Below are positions 55,748-64,000 of a stretch of 64,000 nt of DNA, in pieces. The notes under the pieces were generated by a model that made no database searches, was not told the origin of the DNA, and saw nothing but the letters and a program-made list of their open reading frames with translations. The stretch comes from Rhododendron vialii (lineage: Eukaryota > Streptophyta > Magnoliopsida > Ericales > Ericaceae): positions 1,684,001 through 1,748,000 of the forward strand of contig NC_080558.1 of NCBI RefSeq assembly GCF_030253575.1, read 5' to 3'. Made by a program: the position numbers and the translations under genes. Position 1 is the first letter of the stretch. Each line of letters starts with the position of its first letter.

Positions 55748-57801
55748 ACATCTTGGCGTCGTGTTGTTCCTCGGTGGGAAACTCAAGTTTCGTGAAGGTC
55801 GGATTTACATCGTTGTAATCCATCGAGGTGAGATAGCCAGGAGGGAAAATGAAAATGATTTTTTGTTCAGGATAATTAGAGTTTTTGGTCTTGGTTCGAT
55901 TGGGGTGGGTTTTGGCGAAACGGGGGTCGGAGATGATGGATTTCCATAAGGGAGAAACACACTTGAAGCGGCAAAGAGATTTGACGGATAGTCGAGAGAG
56001 TATATTGTCTGTGATGAGATCCTGGGGAAGGGTTCTGCCGGCGTTCGACATGGTCACCGCAGATGGGGTTTCAAATCGATGGGAGAGGAGCTGTTTGGGT
56101 GGTTGTGGAGGGTGGTGGTAAGTGGCAGAGCTTGGTGGTGGAGATGCTTTTATAAGCATAATAATAAGTCGTTGATGGGAGATGGTTACGATCAAAACCC
56201 AAAATAAAAAAAAGACTGGAGAGGGTCAACTCGATCAGCTGCAATGAGAGGTGCTGTTGGAAAATTATTTCATGGAGATTACATAGGTAAGCATTTGATT
56301 TCTTCAAATCAATTACGTTGTGTCACGTCGTCACGTTTTGCTTATTAGAACCAATATTTTGATTATGTGGGGTAATATATATAATTAATTTGAAAGAAAT
56401 TAAAGTTTATACCGACACCGGTATATATAATTTATTCTTTCATTTCATGCTCCGCAAGCAATGCGGTGGCGACCCGAAACTTAAATATTAAACTACTAAT
56501 AATTTAATTTCAGAATGTCGTGATTAAGTGAACAGACTACGTAAAATGCGTGGTAATCAAAGATTCTCTCACGTTGACCATTAATTCATTTAATAATCAC
56601 ATTGGCCAAACAAAAAAGGAATAAAGAGATGTCTATGCTAAAGACAAATACTACGAGTAATTAGTATGCTTGGTATTAATTATATGGGGAAAAAACTAAA
56701 ATAGTCCCTGTAGTTAAGTATTTGTGTCAATTTGGTCCCTGTAGTTGTACTTGGCTCGATTTGCACTCTGTATTTTTCATTTTGTTTCAATTTGGTCCAA
56801 TTACTAACTTCCGTTAGTCTGCCGTTAGTCCTTTAAACAACAAAATCATATGGCCCCTTTTTTTGGGGTTAAAATAGACTCGTTCGGCTAAATAAGCCAA
56901 CTGGCTTATTTTTTTATTCTTATTCAAATTTTTTCGTATCTGTTAGTTTTTTATCAATTTTTTTGGGGTTATTGTATCGTTATGACGAGAGGAATCTAAA
57001 AAGTAAAAAATTATGATCGAGATCTAATTTTTTTTGAATAAAGACGAAAAAATTGGCTTATTGGTTTATTTTTGTCTTTATTAAAAAAAATTAGGTTTCG
57101 ATCGTAATTTTTTACCTTTTAGATTCCTCTTGTTATGACGATGCAATAATTCCCAAAAAAAATGATGAAAAAGTAACAAATACGAAAAAAATTTGAATAA
57201 GGACAAAAAATAAGCCAGTTGGCTTATTTAGCTGAATAGGGTTACTCATTCCCCACGTGCCTTAATATACCTCTGAACCAAAACACAACTCATTCTTCCA
57301 TTCTCCATTGATAAGGAGGCACTTGGGAAAAAATTTGGTTATAATTTTCTACAAAAAATTACCGTCGAATTCAGTGTTTTCATGATCAGCCATGATGCAT
57401 CATAACTGCTGATATTGTCTACATTTTCAACTTGTGGACAAATACTGAGATGCCTTATTTTTCTGCATAGTACTAAATGCATATAGAACCATGTCCAAAA
57501 GTCACAACATGATATAGATCCAAAAGTCAACATGATAAATAACCATGTCCAAAAGTCAGAATATTATATAAACTCAATTCCAAATTTACCATGTCATAAC
57601 CTAATATATAGACATAACAAACCACTCAATTAGGTTACAATAAACCTAACTTAACAGCCCAAGTGGTTACAAAAAATAGTGCCCTGTCATTACATTCATT
57701 TTCCTACACTTGGCCCATGCACTGATTCCTGACTAGGAATGTTGAAAAATAAACCTAAGCTAATTTTTTCGTCTTTATTTTAAAAAAAAATTGAATTTCG
57801 A

Positions 57802-58076
57802 TACTCTCTCCGTCCCTTTTTCAGTGTCCTGCTTCGTAATTCCAACTTATTAAAAAGACATCATCATTATACCTTTCACATCAATTTTTTCCTCCACGTT
57901 TCTTACTTACCCTTCATCATTACACTTTTACTCACTTACTTTTTAAAATGAAATCTACTTTTAGAGACAAAATAGACAATTCATCAACTTTTACCCACTA
58001 ACTTTACAAAATAGACACTTATTAAGGGACAGCCTAAAATGGAATACCGGACTATAAATAAGGAACGGAGGGAGTA
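57802..58076. mobile_element. Stowaway MITE nested in the MULE-type element
   Basis: TACTCTCTCCGTCCC and GGAACGGAGGGAGTA are terminal inverted repeats with TA borders. The interior matches 24993-25278. Confidence 0.88.
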
Positions 58077-58122
58077 ATAATTTTTTACTTTTTAGATTCT
58101 TCTCGTCATGACGATGCAATAA

Positions 58123-58147
58123 CCCCCCCCCCCCCCCCCCCCCCCCC
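58123..58147. repeat. Homopolymer run of 25 C
   Basis: Uninterrupted C run followed by AAATAAATAAATAAAT. Its length may be unreliable. Confidence 0.9.
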
Positions 58148-58423
58148 AAAATAAATAAATAAATAAAAATTGACGAAAAACTAACAAATACGAAAAAAAT
58201 AAGGAAGTTGGCTTATTTAGTCGAACGGGTCTGTTTTAACCCCAAAAAAGGAGGCCATATGATTTTGGTATTTAAAGGACTAATGGAAGTTAGTAATTGG
58301 ACCAAATTGAAACAAAATAGAAAGTACAGAGTGTAAATCGAGCCAATTAAAACTACAGGGACCAAATTGATACGAACACTTAACTACAAGGACTATTAGA
58401 GTTTTTTTCCCTAATTATATTTT

Positions 58424-58608
58424 CTACGAATTTGATCTTGTTAGGCGACTTTGAAATATGGCTACTGTTATTGTGCTCTGATTGCTATCTCTAATGGTTT
58501 GTCTAGTCTGTTGAGGCCCATTTGTCTCTATGGGGTTTCTCTCTGTTGTGTAGGCTTTCGCCTTACAGTTGAATACAATTCTCACATTTGCAAAAAAAAA
58601 AAAAAAAA
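58424..58608 (+). mobile_element. Poly-A retroposon 3' end (copy 5 of 5)
   Basis: Same sequence as 12233-12413, separated from its F-box gene by the MULE insertion. Confidence 0.6.
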
Positions 58609-58887
58609 CCAATTATTCGTTATAGATTAAAAGAAAAATACATGAAGAAGCTTCTCTTTCATTGCCTCCCAATCCCTCCCAAATTATATTAACTACAATC
58701 TTAGTTAATTTGGTAGAGTAAATTTTAAATATTTAAAAGTCAAAGGAAATATAATTTGGAAAGCTAATATACAGCTCTACGAACAACAAACATGGGAATA
58801 TGCCTAAATCCCTCCTTCTTTCTTTTACGTAATTTGATTCCATACGTATCAAAGTTCTGCAAGTCAAAGATAGGATAAAAAGAAAAG

Positions 58888-59636
58888 CCGGGCGCGGCAC
58901 TTCTCTGAAAACTTCATCCGATAAATCAAAAGCAATAATCCTTTTGGAAAAATGTCGTGCATCACAACAAAGGTAATGGAGACATCCATTTAAGAAAACC
59001 CCACCAGAGTTTCCCTCAACACACCGAGACTGAAAATCTTCAACTCTCCTCCAAGCATTAGTTTTTAGTGAATAGACAGCCACGATCGCAAAGTCATCAA
59101 TTACGCCCTCTTCATCAAAGTATGAGAGCATCCAAAGTACCTTGTAATCATCAGTCGTTGAGTCGTAACCCACACCATACTTATCCAGCAATACACAATT
59201 ATTCCAATAATCCCTTTGGACAAATGGGCATATGGGCAGTTTCGTGCATTCTCTAGTGGATGGATTCAACAAGAATATGGATTTATCACTACGGGAAACT
59301 AGCTAGAAGCAAACCATCACAAGAACTCAAAACCTGGACCCACTTCTTGGTGTCGTGTTGTTCCATCGTAGGAAACTCAAGTTTTGTGGAGGTCGGATTT
59401 ACGTCGTTGGGATCCATCGAGTAGAGATTGCCACAGCCCGAAATGATAATAATTTTCTGTTCAGCATATTTAGAGTTTTTGATCTTGGTTCGATTGAGGT
59501 GGGTTTTGGCGAATTGGGGGTCAGAGATTTGGGATTTCCACGAGAAAGATGTACACTTGAAGCGGTGAAGAGATTTGACGGGTAGTCGAGAGACTATATC
59601 TTTGATGTCTTGGGGAAGGTTTCCGCCGCTGGACAT
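58888..59636 (-). pseudogene. FB11: F-box/FBA gene, frameshifted and 3'-truncated
   Basis: The start MSSGGNLPQDIKDIVSR (59636) lacks one Ile codon compared with FB5 and FB12. The F-box is LPVKSLHRFKCTSFSW. At 59300-59307 CTAG is duplicated (AAACTAGCTAGAAGC versus AAACTAGAAGC), shifting the frame in SSCDGLLLVS. The FBA frame then runs FLLNPSTRECTKLP, GVGYDSTTDDYKVLWML, VYSLKTNAWRRVEDFQ and FREVPR, and is cut at about 58888, where unrelated cassette C sequence joins. It lacks the last 120 or so residues. Confidence 0.9.
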
Positions 59637-59639
59637 GGC

Positions 59640-61600
59640 TGCCGCCTTCGGATTGGAGGGTGGTGGTAAGTGCCAGAGCTTGGTGGTTGGAGATCCATTT
59701 TATAAGCATTGTGAGTCGTTGATTGGAGATGGTTATGAGCAAAACCCAAAATAAAAAAGATTAGAGAGGGTCAACTCAGCTGAGGTGGGGAAATTATTTC
59801 GTGTTCCGCGAGCAATCCAGTGATGACGAAAAATTATTTCGTCACCATGTCTCATGACCACTCAATAAACTCAATGGCTTAAAAAAAAAAGACAGTCAGT
59901 ATCATTTAGTTTTAGTTATATTTTCTTACTTTTTCGTAAAACTTTTCGAGAAGGAGCACCTTATCATAAAGAGCTAGGATACTCCGAAAAGGAAAAGACA
60001 AGCATCCAACAAAATGTTGGATGAAACACCTTAGAGAACGTTACAATTTTAATTTTCGAATACCGTCTAGAAAAACCTTAAAATCCTCCACTAAAGATAA
60101 CCTTAAAACCCTCCATTATTGGTCACTAAAGATAACCGTTTCTTAGTTTTTTCATCATTAGTGAGTTTTTGTTCTTTTTTTCTAATTTTGATCATATGTT
60201 TTTGCCTTTTAGGTTCATTTCATCAAGATAATTTCTTTTCTTTTCTGTTATCCAAACAAAACAAAGCATCAAGGACTGCCATCTTGAATCATTCATCAAA
60301 AGGTTATTAGCATGCGAGGACATTGTCATTTCAAATTTCTTAAAAGAGAGGTCCATCAAAAATGAAAAAAAAAAAAAAACGTCATTTTAATTTACCATCT
60401 TAAAATCAAACAAGTCAAATTAAGTATATTGGTGACAAACCGACTCAATTGGGAGACCAATCACACCATTTAGACTTCCACTATCGTCAGTCTGTCCCTC
60501 CTCCCTCTTACATAATCTGATTCCATACGTATCAAAGTTCTGCAAGTCGAAGATAGGATAAAAAGAAAAGCTTAAACGAATTCTTCTCATGATTATTGTA
60601 ATTAGCGAAACCAATCAACTAAACAAATTTTTGTTTAAGAGAACCCTTGATTTACGGGATATATAGTTTCTTGATAACATTATTTATATATATACATTCT
60701 ACCTTCAAGGGATGGACCTTTTCAGAGTTCATGATCGTCTTAGTTATACGTATCATAGATCGTTTGGATCTCAAATCTTCATTCTCTGCTTCCACTAGTA
60801 ATTCTTAAATGACCGAACAAAAAATCCTGGAAATCAAAATTTATACCAAAGTGGACCTTCCTTTCAAGGCATATATAAGAAAAACCAAGACACAATTTTT
60901 CATTTACATTTCTTACCTACCGCAGTATCTTATTTGCCAGATACCGATGGGATATGGTTTGGCTCATTTTTAAAACTGTAGGATGTGCCCATCGAGAATT
61001 CACCGTAACCTTCAATCATTTCGCAATTTGCATGTGGGGTTGTAAATTTAATCAAGCTTCTTTACTTAATTACTATTATGAATGATTGAAAAAACATTCA
61101 CGTTCATTTCATAAGTAGATAGACAAGCAATTTGATCGATATTGACCATTAAGTAACTAAAACTGAACATCAACCTTGTTACGAACATGGCAAGAACTTA
61201 GCTATTCACTCAAATAACCAGTGGTTCTCAAAAAGATAAACAAAGTAAAGAAGAACATATTTTTTGACAGAAACAAAAAGAGCTTCATTTCTTATAATTC
61301 AGATAAGTCATACGTACAGAGTACAGAAGAACAACGAAGATGTACAGGCTTGGAAATGGACATCCTAATACGCACCTACCACTGAAACAAAACAAAGGGG
61401 ATCCGGAGATCCTGCTGGGCACTTTCTGTAGTGCATCTTGCACGGCATATCCAAGCCGTCCAGGATGCACTACAGGAAATGCATGCCATGCAGAATTACA
61501 AGTCCTACAAATTTCTATGAGCAAACAATGAACTCAGCCAGAGCAATTACACCCTGAGGATGTACCAGTCATCTTTATTTCACAAAAATACCTGAAGAAG
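59640..61600. other. Intergenic region between FB11 and FB12
   Basis: 59640-60650 is the upstream region shared with FB5 and FB12. 60870-61180 matches both the MADS upstream region (TTTGCCAGATACCGATGGGA, compare 13653) and the region left of FB6 (35390-35560), so it is a cassette remnant with the MADS gene deleted. No gene was seen. Confidence 0.65.
61423..61479. repeat. Short imperfect hairpin (24-bp arms, 8-base loop)
   Basis: TTTCTGTAGTGCATCTTGCA... (61423-61446) pairs with 61455-61479 with two mismatches and one bulge. It lies in the 3' flank of FB12. The equivalent place at FB6 (about 36800) has a different sequence between the same flanking bases. Confidence 0.7.
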
Positions 61601-61626
61601 CTTCTCTTTCACTGCCTCCCAATTCC

Positions 61627-62745
61627 TCATCCATGATGAGGTGAGATGAGGCTCTCGACATACATGACCCCAAATGTAAATTTAGTTGGAATGCCACGAA
61701 CCACCATGTCCCTCATTGTTTCTTTTTTCGGATCGTACACAACCAGTTTCTCTCCATAAACTCTACCTTGTATTTTCAGCAAATATTCGTTTTCCCCGAA
61801 CAAACACAACAATTTCACTGTAGACATTCCGGTCATATCGATTGTAAGTTTGGTCCAAGACTTTCTTACCCCGTGTTCTTCCCTCATCCAAACTCCAACT
61901 TGGCAATTATGCTGCCTAACCAAACAAAGACAATCCCCAAGAACCTCCAACCGATAGTACGCGTGCGCGAGATTTGTGGAATCATCCAAACAAGCAGGTA
62001 GCGGTACTTCTCTGAAAACCTCATCTGATAAATCGAAAGCAATAATTCTTTTGGAACAATTTTGAATTGCATCACAATAAAGGTAATGGAGACATCCATT
62101 TAAGAAAATCCCACCAGAGTTTCCCAGAACAGACCGATGCTGGAAATCTTCAACTCTCCTCCAAGCATTAGTTTTTAGTGAATAGACAGCCACGATCACA
62201 ACGTCATCAATTACGCCCTCTTCATCAAAGTATGAGAGCATCCAAAGTACCTTGTAATCATCTGTCGATGAGTCATAACCCACACCATACTTATCCAGCA
62301 AAACACATTTATTCCAATAATCCCTTCGGACAAATGGGCATATGGGCAGTTTCTTACATTCTCTAGTGGATGGATTCAACAAGAATATGGATTTATCACT
62401 ACGGGAAACTAGAAGCAAACCATCGCAAGAACTCAAAACCTGGACCCATTTCTTGGTGTCGTGTTGTTCCACCGTAGGAAACTCAAGTTTTGTGGAGGTC
62501 GGATTTACGTGGTTGGGATCCACCGAGTAGAGATTGCCACAGCCCGAAATGATAATAATTTTCTGTACCGCATATTTAGAATTTTTGATCTTGGTTCGAT
62601 TGAGGTGGGTTTTGGCGAATTGGGGGTCGGAGATTTGGGATTTCCACGAGAAAGATGTACACTTGAAGCGGTGAAGAGATTTGACGGGTAGTCGAGAGAC
62701 TATGTCTTTGATGATATCTTGGGGAAGGTTTTCGCCGCTGGACAT
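61627..62745 (-). CDS. FB12: F-box/FBA type 1 protein, intact
   Basis: 372 residues from MSSGENLPQDIIKDIVSR at 62745. No longer in-frame start is shared by its relatives FB5 and FB11. The F-box (about 6-47) is LPVKSLHRFKCTSFSWKSQ, the SKP1-binding part of an SCF ubiquitin ligase adaptor. The FBA domain (about 100-365) shows SSCDGLLLVSRSDKS, FLLNPSTRECKKLP, GVGYDSSTDDYKVLWML, VYSLKTNAWRRVEDFQ, FLNGCLHYLYC, FDLSDEVFREVPLPACL, LEVLGDCLCLV and LVVYDPKKETMRDMVV. The protein stops after ESLISPHHG, slightly earlier than the FB4 type. It is intronless. The substrate is unknown. It is the only functional-looking member of the second F-box subgroup here and differs clearly from FB4, so the two may not share targets. 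Confidence 0.93.
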   Translation of the reverse strand: MSSGENLPQDIIKDIVSRLPVKSLHRFKCTSFSWKSQISDPQFAKTHLNRTKIKNSKYAVQKIIIISGCGNLYSVDPNHVNPTSTKLEFPTVEQHDTKKWVQVLSSCDGLLLVSRSDKSIFLLNPSTRECKKLPICPFVRRDYWNKCVLLDKYGVGYDSSTDDYKVLWMLSYFDEEGVIDDVVIVAVYSLKTNAWRRVEDFQHRSVLGNSGGIFLNGCLHYLYCDAIQNCSKRIIAFDLSDEVFREVPLPACLDDSTNLAHAYYRLEVLGDCLCLVRQHNCQVGVWMREEHGVRKSWTKLTIDMTGMSTVKLLCLFGENEYLLKIQGRVYGEKLVVYDPKKETMRDMVVRGIPTKFTFGVMYVESLISPHHG

Positions 62746-62879
62746 GGCTGCCGCCTTCAGATTGGAGGGTGGTGGTAAGTGCCAGAGCTTGGTGGTGGGA
62801 GATGCATTTTATAGGCATTGTGAGTCGTTGATTGGAGATGGTTACGAGCAAAACCCAAAATAAAAAAAGATTAGAGAGG

Positions 62880-63755
62880 GTCAACTCAGCTGAGGTGGGA
62901 AAATTATTTCGTGTTCGCAAGCAATCCAGTGATGACGAAAAATTATTCCTTGACCATGTTTCATGACCACTTAATAAACACAATGGCCTTAAAAAAAAGA
63001 CAGTCGGTATCATTTAGTTTTAGTTATATTTTCTTACTTTTTCGTAAAATTTTTTGAGATTATCATTCGTCACTAAAGATAACCGTTTCTTAGTTTTTTC
63101 ATCATTAGTGAATTTTTGATCTTTTTGTCTAATTTTGATCATATGTTTTTGCCTTTTAGGTTCATTTCATCAAGATAATTTCTTTTCTTTTTGTTATCCA
63201 AACAATACAAAGCATCAAGGACTGCCATCTTGAATCATTCATCAAAAGGTTATTAGCATGCGAGGACATTGTCATTTCAAATTTCTTTAAAAGAGAGGTC
63301 CATCAAAAATGAAAAAAAAAATTCATTTTAATTTACCATCTTAAAATCAAACAAGTCAAAGTATATTGGTGACAAACAGATTCAATTTGGAGACCAGTCA
63401 CACCGTTTAGACCTCCACTACCGTCAGTCTGTCCCTCCTTCCTCTTACATAATCTGATTCCATACGTATCAAAGTTCTGCAAGTCTAAGATAGGATAAAA
63501 GGAAATGCTCTAACGAATTCTTCATTCAAGAGATTCCATGATTATTGTAATTATATAGCTAAACCAATCAACTAAACAAATTTTGGTTTAAGAGAACCCG
63601 TGATTTATGGGATAGTCTCTTGATATTTGACAACATTATTTACGTATCATAGATTGTTTGGATCTCCAATCTTCATTCTGTATTAGTTCTGAAAACGCGA
63701 ACAAAACTACTGGAAATCAACATTTATACCGAAGCGGACCTTCCTTTCGAGGCAT
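62880..63755. other. Upstream region of FB12
   Basis: Non-coding, AT-rich and shared with the upstream regions of FB5 and FB11. No element borders were seen. Confidence 0.55.
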
Positions 63756-63767
63756 AAAAAATTGGGG

Positions 63768-63964
63768 GATGGTGCTGTGCAGTGGTGTGCACAGCACCGT
63801 GTTACGCACCTCCAAACCGTCGGATTGTGCATCAAACGGTTCAGATCTTATCTCGGCATGAACGGCTCTCGATCATTGGTTGTCGAGATGAGATCTGAAC
63901 CGTCGGATGCATGATCCGACAGCTCGAAGGTGCGCGCGTAGCACGGTATTATGCACCTCAATGT
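63768..63964. mobile_element. MITE with imperfect long inverted repeats
   Basis: GGTTCAGATCTTATCTCG pairs with CGAGATGAGATCTGAACC around a short centre near 63870. The outer parts AACCGTCGGATTGTGCATC and GATGCATGATCCGACAG, and the GCACGGT/ACCGTG ends, also pair. Non-coding fold-back element. Exact borders are uncertain. Confidence 0.7.
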
Positions 63965-64000
63965 ACAACACCAACCCGAAGTCCAGACAGGATGGTCTGC

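Larger units (their letters stand above)
53810..56051 (-). pseudogene. FB10: F-box/FBA gene disrupted only by a CACTA insertion
   Basis: The start is [16 protein letters not shown] at 56051. The F-box has [19 protein letters not shown]. The frame runs to EEQHDAK at the insertion (55748) and resumes at 54648 with WLRVLSSCDGLLLV, then FLLNPSTRELKKPP, VGYDSSTDDYKVVML, VYSLKTNAWRR-like and GVRESWTEF, ending GGIGRKL. The two exonic parts minus one copy of ACA make 1140 bp, exactly 380 codons with no other stop. The insertion is therefore the only obvious disabling change. A short in-frame duplication (LVVYLQLVVY, about 53945-53975) is peculiar to this copy. It is the counterpart of FB4 in cassette C. 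Confidence 0.93.
56686..58411. mobile_element. MULE-type element with long inverted repeats, 9-bp TSD TAATTATAT
   Basis: The ends GGGGAAAAAACTAAAATAGTCC and GACTATTAGAGTTTTTTTCCC belong to inverted repeats of about 190 bp that share CAATTTGGTCCCTGTAG, CAATTTGGTCCAATTACTAAC and CATATGGCC. An exact 9-bp duplication TAATTATAT flanks it (56677-56685 and 58412-58420). Cassette B has the uninterrupted site at about 32078. No transposase. It contains a nested Stowaway MITE and a poly-C run. Confidence 0.9.
51585..58870. repeat. Cassette copy C (expanded by later transposons)
   Basis: It lines up with copy B from AAATTAACACCGATCAGGCA through the MADS gene, F-box gene, retroposon tail and the 58640-58880 stretch. 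It is interrupted by a CACTA element (54649-55747) and a MULE-like element (56686-58411), both absent from B. All of its genes are broken. Confidence 0.92.

Noticed and set aside
11431-62745. The F-box cluster as a self-incompatibility (S-locus) SLF/SFB array
   Set aside because: The proteins have F-box plus FBA domains as SLFs do, but no T2-type S-RNase is visible, and the motifs fit general CPR1/At3g06240-type F-box proteins equally well.

Overview
This window looks like nuclear DNA of a flowering plant, most likely a eudicot. It holds plant-specific gene families (F-box/FBA proteins, an AGL80-like type I MADS-box gene, a Cf-9/RLP-type receptor), spliceosomal introns and many plant transposons. 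No species can be named from the sequence alone. It is a gene-poor, duplication-driven region. Only four genes of the host look intact: one 1004-residue LRR receptor-like protein (21025-24039, minus), one Mgamma MADS-box gene (29176-29634, plus) and two F-box/FBA genes (30327-31439 and 61627-62745, minus).

The main structure is a duplicated cassette: MADS-box gene (plus) - about 0.7 kb 3' flank - F-box gene (minus) - F-box upstream region ending in a poly-A retroposon tail - 3' end of a further F-box gene (minus). Copies A (about 13270-17131 and on into 19190), B (about 27995-32680) and C (about 51585-58870) keep the MADS gene. Copy D (38104-40182) keeps only the MADS 3' flank. F-box copies near 33.5-34.4, 36.9-38.1, 58.9-59.6 and 61.6-62.7 kb belong to a second F-box subgroup with related flanks. 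Twelve F-box loci (called FB1-FB12 here) all lie on the minus strand, and ten are broken. Each lesion can be read directly: a nonsense codon (FB2, FB5), small frameshifts (FB6, FB11), a lost start (FB1), deletions (FB3, FB7), a CACTA insertion (FB10), an LTR retrotransposon (FB8), and a solo LTR plus a fold-back duplication (FB9).

Region by region. 1-8775: a probable minus-oriented LTR split by a 6.9-kb CACTA element that carries a TnpA-like (Transposase_24) gene but no recognisable TNP2 transposase. 8.8-13.2 kb: repeats, a MITE and the F-box remnant FB1. 13.2-19.2 kb: cassette A with a hAT element. 19.4-20.4 kb: fold-back elements. 21.0-24.0 kb: the receptor gene. 24.1-28.0 kb: transposon debris. 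28.0-32.7 kb: cassette B. 32.7-40.2 kb: a fold-back element, FB5, a retroposon insertion, FB6, and cassette D. 40.2-48.8 kb: a gag-only LTR retrotransposon with 2.7-kb LTRs. 48.8-51.3 kb: FB9. 51.6-58.9 kb: cassette C, with nested CACTA, MULE and Stowaway elements. 58.9-64.0 kb: FB11, FB12 and a terminal MITE.

Because paralogous cassettes supply empty sites, the insertions can be ordered. The 161-bp MITE (28572/52164) is in B and C but not A. The CACTA (54649) and MULE (56686) are only in C. Duplication B/C therefore came after the MITE and before the CACTA and MULE. What the intact genes do is inferred from their families: F-box proteins as SCF ubiquitin-ligase adaptors, the RLP in defence or development signalling at the plasma membrane, and the Mgamma MADS protein in female gametophyte or endosperm transcription.
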